NCBI RefSeq assembly: GCF_900102175.1
Contig: NZ_FNKN01000001.1
Location: 372,001 to 436,000 of the forward strand
DNA: 64,000 nucleotides
Reading direction: 5' to 3'
Source of the DNA: Microbacterium sp. cf332
GTDB taxonomy: Bacteria > Actinomycetota > Actinomycetes > Actinomycetales > Microbacteriaceae
The notes beneath the pieces are model-generated. The model had not been told where the DNA came from. It worked only from the letters and a program-made list of their open reading frames with translations, and did no database searches. Position 1 is the first letter of the stretch. Every line of letters starts with the position of its first letter. Shown here piece by piece: positions 29,205 through 38,521 of the stretch. Made by a program: the position numbers and the translations under genes.

Positions 29205-31274
29205 ATGCGCGACAGCACGAGCCCCGGTGGACTCCACGACCCGCGATTCGACGACCTCGGGGTCACGCTGCACGGCGACGGCGGCACGCTCCGCGTCTGG
29301 TCGGAACACGCGAGCGCGATCGACGTCGTGATCTTCGATGAGGACGACCTGGACTGGGCCGTCGACGAACGCCCTCTCGAGGCCGTCGGAGATGGCATCT
29401 GGGAGGCCCGCCTCGCGTCCCTGCGCCCGGGGGTGCGCTACGCCCTGCGCGTCGACGGGCCGCACGCGGCAGGGAACGTCTTCAACCCGCAGACGCTGCT
29501 GCTCGATCCCTACGCCCGGGGCGTCGTCTCGGGCGCACCCGGTGATCATCGGTCCGTCGTCGTGGACTCCGCCTTCGACTGGGGCGGGGTGACGAAGCCC
29601 CGGGTCCCTCGGGACCGGATGGTGATCTACGAGGCCCACGTGAAGGGGCTGACGAAGCGGCACCCCGACATCCCGCCCGCCCTGCACGGCACGTACGCGG
29701 GTCTCGGGCACCCCGCGATGATCGAGCACCTCGTGTCGCTCGGCGTCACGAGCGTCGAACTGCTGCCCATCCATGCGTTCGAGAGCGAACCGCGCCTCCT
29801 CGCGCTGGGGCTGGCGAACTACTGGGGGTACAACACGCTCGGCTTCTTCGCTCCGCACGCGGCGTACGCGACGCAAGATGCGCGACGCGCCGGAGCCGGG
29901 GCCGTCGTGGACGAGCTCAAGACGGCGATCCGCGATCTCCACGCCGCGGGCCTCGAGGTGATCCTCGACGTCGTGTACAACCACACCGCCGAACTCGAGC
30001 TGGGAGGCCCCCGCTCGAGCTTCCGCGGCATCGACAACCGCGCCTACTACCGCCAACAGGACGACGGGTCGTACATCGACGTGACGGGATGCGGCAACGC
30101 GGTCGACACCTCCGACCCGGGAGTCGCGCGCCTCGTCCTCGACTCGCTGCGCTATTGGAGCCGCGAGATGCAGGTCGACGGCTTCCGCTTCGATCTCGCG
30201 GTCACCCTCGGGCGGAACGCCGCCCACGCGTTCGACCCCGCTCACCCGCTGCTGCGCGCCATCGCCGAGGACCCCGTGCTGCGCGGCGACAAGATCATCG
30301 CGGAACCCTGGGACATCGGGATGGGCGGTTGGCACACCGGGGGCTTCGGCGACGGCTGGCAGGAGTGGAACGATCGCTACCGCGACGGCGTCCGCAACTT
30401 CTGGCTGAGCGACATCGACTACCTGCGTCGAGCGGGAACCTCCCCCGCGGGTGTCGGCGGCATCGCGACCCACCTGGCCGGCTCGGCACCGCTTTTCGGT
30501 GCTGACCGCGGCCCGCTCGCGGGCGTGAACTTCGTGACGGCGCATGACGGCTTCACGCTGCGCGACCTCGTCTCCTACGACGTCAAGCACAACGAGGCCA
30601 ACGGCGAGCACGGCAGGGACGGAGCGGACACGAATCGCTCGTTCAACCACGGAGCCGAAGGCGAGACCGACCGCGAGCCGATCCTGGCGGCGCGCCGTCG
30701 CTCCATCCGGAACCTCGCGGGCACGCTGCTGCTCTCCGCCGGTGTGCCGATGCTGACGGCGGGCGACGAGCTGGGCCGCACCCAGCTCGGCAACAACAAC
30801 GCCTACTGCCACGACGGCCCGCTCACCTGGGTCGACTGGCAGCTCGCCGACTGGCAGGTCGAGCTGCTCGAGCACATGCGGACCCTCATCCGCCTGCGGG
30901 GCGAGAACGCCGCGCTCCGCCCCGTTCGGTACGCCGATATCGACGACGACGTTCCCGAGGCATCGATCATGCACTGGTTCGACGCGAACGGCACGGGGAT
31001 GTCGGACGCGCGCTGGAACGACCCGGAGCAGCGCACGCTGCAGTACCTCGCCACCTCGACACCAGCCCACGAACCCCTCAACCGCGTACTCGTGATCGTC
31101 CACGGCCGCGAGGACGATGCGGAGGTCGTCCTCCCCGCCGTCGACGGTGTGGACTCCTACGTATCGCTGTGGTCGAGCGAAGAGGAACGACCCGGTGGCC
31201 CCCGGGTCCTCTTCGCTCCCGGCGACCGCATCGCGCTCTCGGGGCCGACCCTCCATTTGCTTAGAGCGGAGTGA
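29205..31274 (+). CDS. glgX: Glycogen debranching enzyme GlgX
   Basis: 689-aa GH13 isoamylase-type enzyme cleaving alpha-1,6 links of limit dextrins. N-terminal CBM48 (~1-110), then the TIM barrel with ILDVVYNHTAELE (region I), GFRFDLAVTL (region II, nucleophile Asp), IIAEPWDIGMGG (region III, acid Glu) and NFVTAHDGFTLRDLVSY (region IV). C-terminal beta domain present. ATG 7 bp after TACTGT (leaderless type), divergent from the cysteine desulfurase. With glgE and glgB it forms a rightward alpha-glucan cluster. Confidence 0.94.
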   Translation: MRDSTSPGGLHDPRFDDLGVTLHGDGGTLRVWSEHASAIDVVIFDEDDLDWAVDERPLEAVGDGIWEARLASLRPGVRYALRVDGPHAAGNVFNPQTLLLDPYARGVVSGAPGDHRSVVVDSAFDWGGVTKPRVPRDRMVIYEAHVKGLTKRHPDIPPALHGTYAGLGHPAMIEHLVSLGVTSVELLPIHAFESEPRLLALGLANYWGYNTLGFFAPHAAYATQDARRAGAGAVVDELKTAIRDLHAAGLEVILDVVYNHTAELELGGPRSSFRGIDNRAYYRQQDDGSYIDVTGCGNAVDTSDPGVARLVLDSLRYWSREMQVDGFRFDLAVTLGRNAAHAFDPAHPLLRAIAEDPVLRGDKIIAEPWDIGMGGWHTGGFGDGWQEWNDRYRDGVRNFWLSDIDYLRRAGTSPAGVGGIATHLAGSAPLFGADRGPLAGVNFVTAHDGFTLRDLVSYDVKHNEANGEHGRDGADTNRSFNHGAEGETDREPILAARRRSIRNLAGTLLLSAGVPMLTAGDELGRTQLGNNNAYCHDGPLTWVDWQLADWQVELLEHMRTLIRLRGENAALRPVRYADIDDDVPEASIMHWFDANGTGMSDARWNDPEQRTLQYLATSTPAHEPLNRVLVIVHGREDDAEVVLPAVDGVDSYVSLWSSEEERPGGPRVLFAPGDRIALSGPTLHLLRAE

Positions 31275-31321
31275 GGCGCAAGCCCGTTTTTCGAACCCGC
31301 CCACCGCGATAGGTTCGTGCC

Positions 31322-33406
31322 GTGGCATCATCGACGCGCACGACCGCACCCGCCCCGTTCCGCAGCACCGCCGAGATCCCGGGCCGCCCCGCCGCGCCCG
31401 CTCCTTCGGCGGGCGACACCGCCACGGGGCGCATCCCGTTGCAGCGACCCGCGCCGGCCGTGCCGGAGGACCGCTTCCGTCCGTCGGCCTTCGTCGGCGA
31501 GGCGGTCCCCTTCCGCGTCACCGCGTTCCGCGAGGGCCACGACCTGATCGGCGTGCACCTTCGGCTGGTCTCCCCGACCGGGGACGAGTCGCTGCACCGG
31601 CTCTCGCCGCTCAACGACGGATTCGATCGATGGTCGGTCCTCGTGGCTCCGCTCGCCGAAGGCGTGTGGCGGTTCCGATTCGAGGGATTCGGCGACGACT
31701 ACCGCACATGGCAGCACGCCGCGGCCATCAAGATCGCGGCCGGCGTCGACGTCGAGCTGATGCGCGAGTCGGGCGCGCTGCTGCTGCAGCGCGCGGCCAC
31801 GGACAAGAGTCGTCCGGCCTCCGAGCGGAAGGCCCTCGACAAGGCAGCCGCGCGGCTGCGGGATGCGTCCGCCGACGCGGTCGACGCGCTCGAGATCGTC
31901 CGTGACTCCGAGATCGCCCGCATCTTCGCCGACCGGCCGCTGCAGTCCCTGGTGACCGTCGGCGAGGAACGCGAGCTCCTGGTGGAACGCGAGCGCGCCG
32001 GCGTCGGCGCCTGGTACGAATTCTTCCCCCGCTCCGAGGGTGCGCGGCGTCAGGATGACGGCACCATCGTGAGCGGCACGTTCATCACGGCGCGCGAGAG
32101 GCTCGCGGGTGTGTCGGCCATGGGCTTCGATGTCCTGTACCTGCCGCCGATCCATCCGATCGGTCACGCGCACCGCAAGGGCCCGAACAACACGCTGACA
32201 GCAGGCCCGAACGACCCCGGCTCGCCCTGGGCCATCGGCTCGGCCGACGGCGGTCACGACACCGTTCACCCCGACCTCGGCACCCTCGAGGACTTCCGCG
32301 GCTTCGTCGTGGCGGCGGCCGATGCCGGCCTCGAGGTCGCGCTCGACCTCGCCCTGCAGGCCGCTCCCGATCACCCCTGGGTGGCCGAGCACCCCGAGTG
32401 GTTCACGACGCTGCCCGACGGCTCGATCGCGTACGCGGAGAACCCGCCCAAGAAGTACCAGGACATCTACCCGATCAACTTCGACAACGACCCCGTCGGC
32501 ATCCGAGCGGAGGTGCTCCGCGTCGTCCGGCACTGGATCGCCCAGGGCGTGCGGATCTTCCGCGTCGACAACCCGCACACCAAGCCGTTGCAGTTCTGGG
32601 AGTGGCTGATCGCGACGGTGGCCGACGAGACGCCGGGCGTCGTGTTCCTCGCCGAGGCGTTCACCCGCCCCGCACCGATGCAGGGACTCGCGATGGCGGG
32701 CTTCCAGCAGAGCTACTCCTACTTCACGTGGCGCAACACGAAGGAGGAGCTCGAGGAGTTCCTGGGCTCGGTCGCGCACGACACCGCCGACTTCATGCGC
32801 CCCAACCTGTTCGTGAACACCCCCGACATCCTCACCGAGTACCTGCAGTACGGCGGTCGGCCCGCGTACAAGGTCCGTTCCGCGATCGCCGCCACCGCGG
32901 GAGCGTCGTACGGCGTCTACGCCGGTTACGAACTCGTCGAGAACGTCGCACGGCCCGGATCCGAGGAGAACATCGACAACGAGAAGTACGAGTACAAGTT
33001 CCGCGACTGGTCCGGGGCCGAGGAACGAGGCGAGTCGCTCGCCCCGTTCCTCACACGGCTCAACGAGATCCGCCGCGCGCATCCGGCGCTGCGCCAGCTG
33101 CGGAACATCGACTTCCACTGGTCCGACGACGACTCGATCCTCGTGTTCTCGAAGCATCTCCCTGCTGCGCTCACGGCGGACGGGCGGGCCGACACGATCC
33201 TCGTCGTCGTCAACGTCGACCCGCACTCGGCCCGCGAGACGACCGTGCATCTCGACACGACCGTCTGGGATGTCGCGCCCGGCGATGCGTACGAGGTCGA
33301 GGACCTCCTGAGCGGCGCGACCTGGACCTGGCACGACCACAACTACGTGCGCCTCGACGCCTTCGTCGAACCGGTGCACATCCTGCACGTGAAGGAACGC
33401 CGATGA
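31322..33406 (+). CDS. glgE: Alpha-1,4-glucan:maltose-1-phosphate maltosyltransferase GlgE
   Basis: 694-aa GH13_3 enzyme extending alpha-1,4-glucan with maltose-1-phosphate. After a Pro/Ala-rich lead come domain N, a helical insert, and the barrel with LYLPPIHPIGHAHRKGPNNTL (maltose-1-phosphate binding), GVRIFRVDNPHTKPLQFWEWL (nucleophile Asp), VVFLAEAFTRPA (acid Glu). ENPPKKYQDIYPINFDND is a family hallmark. GTG 6 bp after TAGGTT. Stop overlaps the glgB start (ATGA). Maltose-1-phosphate supply genes (treS/pep2 or glgM) are not in the window. Confidence 0.95.
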   Translation: MASSTRTTAPAPFRSTAEIPGRPAAPAPSAGDTATGRIPLQRPAPAVPEDRFRPSAFVGEAVPFRVTAFREGHDLIGVHLRLVSPTGDESLHRLSPLNDGFDRWSVLVAPLAEGVWRFRFEGFGDDYRTWQHAAAIKIAAGVDVELMRESGALLLQRAATDKSRPASERKALDKAAARLRDASADAVDALEIVRDSEIARIFADRPLQSLVTVGEERELLVERERAGVGAWYEFFPRSEGARRQDDGTIVSGTFITARERLAGVSAMGFDVLYLPPIHPIGHAHRKGPNNTLTAGPNDPGSPWAIGSADGGHDTVHPDLGTLEDFRGFVVAAADAGLEVALDLALQAAPDHPWVAEHPEWFTTLPDGSIAYAENPPKKYQDIYPINFDNDPVGIRAEVLRVVRHWIAQGVRIFRVDNPHTKPLQFWEWLIATVADETPGVVFLAEAFTRPAPMQGLAMAGFQQSYSYFTWRNTKEELEEFLGSVAHDTADFMRPNLFVNTPDILTEYLQYGGRPAYKVRSAIAATAGASYGVYAGYELVENVARPGSEENIDNEKYEYKFRDWSGAEERGESLAPFLTRLNEIRRAHPALRQLRNIDFHWSDDDSILVFSKHLPAALTADGRADTILVVVNVDPHSARETTVHLDTTVWDVAPGDAYEVEDLLSGATWTWHDHNYVRLDAFVEPVHILHVKERR

Positions 33407-35553
33407 ACGCCCCCGCTGACCACGTCCTCGACTCGGTCGCCACCGGCTCGTACCACGCACCCCACGACGTACTGGGGGTTCATCAGACATCCGACGGGTG
33501 GGTCATCCGCGTGCGCCGCCCGCTGGCCCGCGCCGTCACCGCGGTCTTCGCGACGCAGCCGGAAGCCTCGTTCCGGCACCTGCGCGGAGGCATCTGGCAG
33601 GCCGACCTCGACGAGAGCCCCGAGGCGTACCGCATCGTCGCCACCTACGACGACGCTCCGGCCTGGGTCTCGGACGACCCGTACCGGCACCCGCCGACGA
33701 TCGGCGAACTCGACCTCCACCTCATCCGCGAGGGCCGTCATGAGGAGTTGTGGCGCGTCCTCGGGGCGCACGTCCGCCTGCTCGCCGGGGTACCCGGGGT
33801 GTCGTTCTCGGTGTGGGCGCCCAACGCCCGGGCCGTCCGTGTCATCGGCGACTTCAACGGCTGGGACGGGCAGGGGCACTCGTTGCGGTCGATGGGTGAG
33901 TCGGGGGTGTGGGAGCTGTTCGTTCCGGCCCTTCAGGCCGGGGCGGCCTACAAGTTCCAGATCCTGACTCCCGACGGCGCCTGGATCGACAAGGCGGACC
34001 CGATGGCCCGCCGCGCCGAAGTACCGCCGGCGACCGCGTCGATCGTCGCCGACAGCGACTACGCCTGGCAGGACGACGACTGGCTGGAGCGACGCGGCAC
34101 GTCCACCCCGGTGTCGCAGCCGATGTCCGTGTACGAGGTGCATCTCGCCTCGTGGCGCGCCGGTCTCGGATACCGTGAAGCGGCCGATCAGCTGATCGAC
34201 TACGTGCGCGAGCAGGGCTTCACCCACGTGGAGTTCCTCCCGCTCGCGGAGCACCCCTTCGGCGGTTCCTGGGGCTATCAGGTGTCCGGCTACTACGCCC
34301 CGACGAGTCGCTTCGGATCGCCGGACGATCTCCGATACCTCATCGACCGTCTGCACCAGGCCGATATCGGCGTCATCATGGACTGGGTCCCCGGGCACTT
34401 CCCCAAAGACGCCTTCGCCCTGGCAGGCTTCGACGGGCGTCCGCTCTACGAGCACCCCGACCCCCGGCGCGGCGAGCACCGCGACTGGGGCACCCTCATC
34501 TTCGATTACGGCCGCAACGAGGTGCGCAACTTCCTCGTCGCCAACGCGCTGTACTGGTTCGAGGAGTTCCACGTCGACGGTCTCCGGGTCGACGCGGTCG
34601 CATCGATGCTCTACCTCGACTACTCACGCGACGAGGGTCAGTGGGAGCCCAACATCCACGGCGGACGCGAGAATCTCGAGGCGATCGCATTCCTCCAGGA
34701 GGTGAACGCCACCGCCTACAAGCGCTACCCGGGCATCGCCATGATCGCCGAGGAGTCCACCAGCTTCCCTGGCGTCACCGCGCCGACCGAGCACGGCGGT
34801 CTGGGCTTCGGCTTCAAGTGGAACATGGGCTGGATGAACGACTCGCTCCGGTACATCGAGCGAGACCCGATGTACCGCGGACACCACGAGGGAGAGCTCT
34901 CGTTCTCGTTCGTGTACGCCTTCACAGAGAACTTCGTGCTGCCGATCAGCCATGACGAGGTCGTGCACGGCAAGGGCAGTCTCTTCACGCGGATGCCGGG
35001 CGACCACTGGCAGAAGCTCGCGAACATGCGGGCGTACCTCGCGTACATGTGGGGCCACCCGGGCAAGCAGCTGCTCTTCATGGGTCAGGAATTCGGCCAG
35101 ATGTCGGAGTGGTCCGAAGCGCGTGAGCTCGATTGGTGGATGCTCGACCAGCCGGCACATCGTGGCCTGCACGCCTTCGTCGCCGACATGAACCGGGCCT
35201 ACCGCGAGCAGTCGGCGCTGTGGTCGCGTGACTCCGACGGCGCGGCCTTCTCCCGCCTCGGCGCCCCCGACTGGAACCCGAATGTGATGGCGTTCGCCCG
35301 TCGCGACAACCACGGCAACACCGTCGCAGTCATCTGCAACTTCTCCGGCGTCCCGTTGCACGACTACACCCTCGAGCTCCCCGCCGACGGAGCGTGGCGC
35401 GAGGTCCTGAACAGTGACGCAGAGGCGTACGGCGGTTCGGGGGTGGGCAACTTCGGCTCGGTCCATGCCGCTGACGGACGAGCGACCCTGGTCGTCCCGC
35501 CGCTCGGTGTGCTCTGGCTCCACCACGGCGCGACCACCGGCGAGACGGCCTAG
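33403..35553 (+). CDS. glgB: 1,4-alpha-glucan branching enzyme GlgB
   Basis: 716-aa GH13 enzyme creating alpha-1,6 branches. Full-length layout: N1 domain with DVLGVHQTSDGWVIRVRRP, CBM48 (FSVWAPNARAVRVIGDFNGWDG), then barrel motifs VIMDWVPGHFP, GLRVDAVASMLYLDYSRDEG (nucleophile), MIAEESTSFP (acid) and ISHDEVVHGKGSLF. Translationally coupled to glgE, consistent with GlgE-GlgB making branched glucan together. The start at 33403 is fixed by the four-base overlap; a longer frame to the left is the shadow of glgE. Confidence 0.96.
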   Translation: MNAPADHVLDSVATGSYHAPHDVLGVHQTSDGWVIRVRRPLARAVTAVFATQPEASFRHLRGGIWQADLDESPEAYRIVATYDDAPAWVSDDPYRHPPTIGELDLHLIREGRHEELWRVLGAHVRLLAGVPGVSFSVWAPNARAVRVIGDFNGWDGQGHSLRSMGESGVWELFVPALQAGAAYKFQILTPDGAWIDKADPMARRAEVPPATASIVADSDYAWQDDDWLERRGTSTPVSQPMSVYEVHLASWRAGLGYREAADQLIDYVREQGFTHVEFLPLAEHPFGGSWGYQVSGYYAPTSRFGSPDDLRYLIDRLHQADIGVIMDWVPGHFPKDAFALAGFDGRPLYEHPDPRRGEHRDWGTLIFDYGRNEVRNFLVANALYWFEEFHVDGLRVDAVASMLYLDYSRDEGQWEPNIHGGRENLEAIAFLQEVNATAYKRYPGIAMIAEESTSFPGVTAPTEHGGLGFGFKWNMGWMNDSLRYIERDPMYRGHHEGELSFSFVYAFTENFVLPISHDEVVHGKGSLFTRMPGDHWQKLANMRAYLAYMWGHPGKQLLFMGQEFGQMSEWSEARELDWWMLDQPAHRGLHAFVADMNRAYREQSALWSRDSDGAAFSRLGAPDWNPNVMAFARRDNHGNTVAVICNFSGVPLHDYTLELPADGAWREVLNSDAEAYGGSGVGNFGSVHAADGRATLVVPPLGVLWLHHGATTGETA

Positions 35554-35559
35554 GCGGGC

Positions 35560-35605
35560 GCGGCGGGATCGGACGACACCTCCGGGCAATCACGATTCCC
35601 GCCGC
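35560..35605. terminator. Possible bidirectional terminator between glgB and trx-TPR gene
   Basis: In the 74-bp convergent gap, GCGGCGGGATC (35560-35570) pairs with GATTCCCGCCGC (35594-35605) with one bulged base. No T-run on either side; stop codons of both genes flank it. Confidence 0.35.
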
Positions 35606-35627
35606 AGCGCGCCGAGGCGCCGTGCTG

Positions 35628-36581
35628 TCAGAACAGCAGCGAGGTGAGCCGGCGGCGGGCGGTGAGCACCCGCGGGTCGGCGTCGCCCACGAGACCGAAC
35701 AGTTCGAGTAGGCGCTCGCGGACGGCGACGCGCTTCTCGCCGTCGACGTCGGCGAACAGGTCCAGTAGCCGGCCGAAGGCGTCGTCGACGTGACCGCCGG
35801 CGACGTCGAGATCGGCGACGAGCAGCTGGGCCTCGACGTCGCGCGGGGCTGCGGCGGCGGCGGCGCGCGCGCCGACGAGGTCGACACCCTGCACGCGGTC
35901 GAGGAGCCGGACCTGGCCCAGCCCCGCGGCGGCATCCGCGTCGCGGGGATCCTCCGCGAGAGCCTGCTCGTACGCGCTGATGGCGCGGGGGTAGTCACCC
36001 GCCTCGATGGCGGCGAACGCCTCCGCGTGGAGCGGCGGCAGCGGGGGCTCGGCGACCTCGTCGGCGTCGGCGGCCTCGCCGGCCACCGGCAGGGTTCCCG
36101 TGACGCCGTGCTGAGCGGCGAGCTGCAGAAGCTGAGCGAAGACCTCGCGCACCTGCTGTTCGGGTACCGCGCCCGTGAAGAGCGGCACCGGCTGTCCGGC
36201 GACGAGGGCGACGACCATCGGGATCGACTGAGCACGGAATCCCTGGGCCAGTTGCGGATTCGCGTCGACGTCGACCTTCGCGAGGACCACACGGCCCGCG
36301 AGCTCGATCACGACCTTCTCGAGGACCGGGCTGAGCTGTTTGCAGGGCCCGCACCACTCGGCCCAGAGGTCGACGACCACCGGCACGGTGCGCGAGAGCT
36401 CCAGGACGTCGCCGAACGTCTGATCGGTCACGTCGAACACGAGCCGGGATGCGCCCGGCTGATCGCCCGTCGCGGCCGCCGGCGCCCCGGCGCCCGTCGG
36501 AGCGGGAGACGTCGGCCGATTGCGCAGCGAGGAAAGATCGAGGGCGCCGCGCAGCACGGCGCTCGAGGAGGGATCGCTCAT
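35628..36581 (-). CDS. Thioredoxin-domain/TPR protein (CnoX/YbbN-like)
   Basis: 317 aa. Residues ~1-45 are flexible Ala/Pro-rich; a thioredoxin fold follows with the redox motif WCGPC in VVVDLWAEWCGPCKQLSPVLEKV and cis-Pro region SIPMVVALVAG; the C-terminal half is helical and TPR-like (AFAAIEAGDYPRAISAYEQALAEDPRDADAA is split here around an A/G repeat). CnoX-type proteins hold client proteins oxidised by hypochlorous acid and pass them to GroEL; unlike E. coli YbbN it keeps both cysteines. Directly abuts the upstream membrane gene. Confidence 0.87.
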   Translation of the reverse strand: MSDPSSSAVLRGALDLSSLRNRPTSPAPTGAGAPAAATGDQPGASRLVFDVTDQTFGDVLELSRTVPVVVDLWAEWCGPCKQLSPVLEKVVIELAGRVVLAKVDVDANPQLAQGFRAQSIPMVVALVAGQPVPLFTGAVPEQQVREVFAQLLQLAAQHGVTGTLPVAGEAADADEVAEPPLPPLHAEAFAAIEAGDYPRAISAYEQALAEDPRDADAAAGLGQVRLLDRVQGVDLVGARAAAAAAPRDVEAQLLVADLDVAGGHVDDAFGRLLDLFADVDGEKRVAVRERLLELFGLVGDADPRVLTARRRLTSLLF

Positions 36582-38366
36582 TCAGACAACCTTCGCGGAG
36601 AGGACATTGGAACGGTAGCCGAGGAACTGGATCGGGGCCGATGAGCCCGCCCCCGGCACGAAGAAGAACAGCTGGTCGGCATAGGTCGTGGTGAAGCCCG
36701 TCGACGACTGCGACACTCCGGTGAGCGCACTCGCGACCGGATTCGTGTCGGGCACGTTGATCACGGCATCCGGGTTGCTCGGCGTGAAGGTGTGGTCCTC
36801 GGTGATCGTCACGGCCACGACGGCGCCGCTCTCGAGGGTCTGGAGCGCGATCGGCGCCTGCGTGCCGGCCTGTGTGGTGAACGACACGACACCCGTCTCG
36901 GCGCCGGTCTGATTGAAGTCGTTCACGATCTGCTCGCGGTTGCTGGCCACACCGTTGCGGAAGGCGTCGCCGTCGGCCTCGAACAGCTGCGCGAACGGGC
37001 TCGCGTCACCGTTGGTCAGCAGGTCGGCATAGGCCGCGGCCAGATCCTGCGGCGGCAGCACCAGGAACGGCGAGTCGGGAGCGACCTGAGCCGCCCCGAG
37101 GTAGTCGGGGGCGAGCTCGGGGAAGGTGTCGGTCGCGAGCTCGGCGATATAGCCGAGCTTGTAGTTGTCCCACGGATCCTGCTGGGTGACCGTCATGATC
37201 GTGTCGGAGGATCCCTCTTCCCCTTCGACGACCGCGAGGAAGGTGCGCGGCCACTGGTCGAAGGTCTCCGGGAGCAGGATCTCGAGCGGTTCCGCGGGGA
37301 TCGGGGGCAGCGGTGCACGGTCGGCGATCTTCGAGCGCAGCGTGTAGTTGGTCTCGCGCTCGGCGAGGGCCGGGCCGGCCAGACGCGTCGCGGCGAGGGC
37401 CGCGTCTGCGCTGCCGTCCGCCTCGGACACGTCTTCGGCGATACGCGTCAGGATGCGCTCCGCCTGCGGGCGCGTGACGGCGGGCGGCGCCTGGTCGGGG
37501 TCGGCGACGACGGTGGCGGTCGGCGAGGGGGTCTCGGTCGGCGCGAGCTGCGGCCATGCGTCGGCGGAGCAGCCGGAGAGCCCGATGATCGACACGAGCG
37601 GAAGCGCGACGAGCGCCTGCCGCCCTCGGGTGAGACGACGTCGCGGTGGCGTCGACGAGATGACGCCCTGGGCTTCGGCCTCGAGGGAGACGTCGATCGG
37701 TTGCGTCGCAGTCATCGGCAGGCCCTTCCGTCGCGGCCCGCGCGAGCGCCGCAGGTGACGCCACCCCAGCGCGTACATCACGATGCCGAACGCCAGCAGG
37801 ATGCCGCCTCCGACGATGAGGGGGCCCGCCCAGGGAGTGTTCGACTCGATCGGCCAGGTCACCCGGATGTCGGCCGGGGCCGCCGCCGTGCCGTCCGACG
37901 CGATGAGGACGCTCATGTCGTCGGGCAGCTGCAGCGACGTGGTGAGCGCATCGTCGCGCTGGAACTCCTCCAGCCAGAGGTCGGAGCCGATCGGCGACGG
38001 CATCGCCGGCAGCGCTCCGTCCTCGTTCGCAGCGGGGGCAGCGGATGCCGCGACCGCGGTCGTCGTGATCGCGCCCTCGTCGTCGACACCGAGGCGTGCG
38101 TAGTCCGTGCGGGCGAGCCAGGCCGACACGTCGGAGGTGCGGCCGTACGCGGCGAAGACGGTGCCCGAACCCTCGATGCTCAGGCTCTGCGCGCCCTCAT
38201 GGGACGTGAGCACCGACCCGTCGAGAAGCGTGAACGGCGCGTCGCCCGCGACCGTGACCGACTCGGTGACGGTCTCGGGACCGCGCAGGACGGTTCGCTG
38301 CGCGATGCCCGCACCGATCATGACGGTGGCCAGGACGAAGGCGACGACAGCCCACACGAAACGCAC
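36582..38366 (-). CDS. Membrane protein of unknown function, two-part architecture
   Basis: 594 aa. An N-terminal helix (residues ~3-22) precedes an extracytoplasmic region of ~130 residues, a second helix (LIVGGGILLAFGIVMYALG, ~160-180), a cytoplasmic basic linker, and a third hydrophobic segment LVALPLVSIIGLSGCSADAW (~258-275) before a large ~320-residue exported domain. The inner LSGC looks like a lipobox but sits mid-protein. Resembles actinobacterial proteins with a DUF8094-type C-terminal domain (from memory). GTG start chosen because GGAGAGG precedes it by 9 bases. Directly upstream of the thioredoxin-TPR gene; stop and start abut. Confidence 0.7.
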   Translation of the reverse strand: MRFVWAVVAFVLATVMIGAGIAQRTVLRGPETVTESVTVAGDAPFTLLDGSVLTSHEGAQSLSIEGSGTVFAAYGRTSDVSAWLARTDYARLGVDDEGAITTTAVAASAAPAANEDGALPAMPSPIGSDLWLEEFQRDDALTTSLQLPDDMSVLIASDGTAAAPADIRVTWPIESNTPWAGPLIVGGGILLAFGIVMYALGWRHLRRSRGPRRKGLPMTATQPIDVSLEAEAQGVISSTPPRRRLTRGRQALVALPLVSIIGLSGCSADAWPQLAPTETPSPTATVVADPDQAPPAVTRPQAERILTRIAEDVSEADGSADAALAATRLAGPALAERETNYTLRSKIADRAPLPPIPAEPLEILLPETFDQWPRTFLAVVEGEEGSSDTIMTVTQQDPWDNYKLGYIAELATDTFPELAPDYLGAAQVAPDSPFLVLPPQDLAAAYADLLTNGDASPFAQLFEADGDAFRNGVASNREQIVNDFNQTGAETGVVSFTTQAGTQAPIALQTLESGAVVAVTITEDHTFTPSNPDAVINVPDTNPVASALTGVSQSSTGFTTTYADQLFFFVPGAGSSAPIQFLGYRSNVLSAKVV

Positions 38367-38521
38367 GAAGAAACACCTCTCCACATCCGGAACGGGACCA
38401 CCGAACGCTTGATCGACGTTCCAGAGTATCGAAAACGACCTGAAAGCGTCGTGCAAGGGGCGCCTCCCCCCGAAACCGCCCGCCGATCGTAAAGTGAGGT
38501 CATTCGACCCCGGAGGCGTTC

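Noticed and set aside
29178..31349. 723-aa minus-strand frame
   Set aside because: Exact antisense of glgX; composition of a mirror frame.
32398..33402. Upstream extension of glgB to a 1051-aa protein
   Set aside because: The extra part overlaps glgE in another frame and is Arg-rich; the family start lies at 33403.
31328..33490. 720-aa minus-strand frame
   Set aside because: Antisense of glgE, no recognisable domain, conflicts with a clear GH13 enzyme.
36792..38492. 566-aa plus-strand frame
   Set aside because: Antisense of the 594-aa membrane protein; compositionally a shadow.
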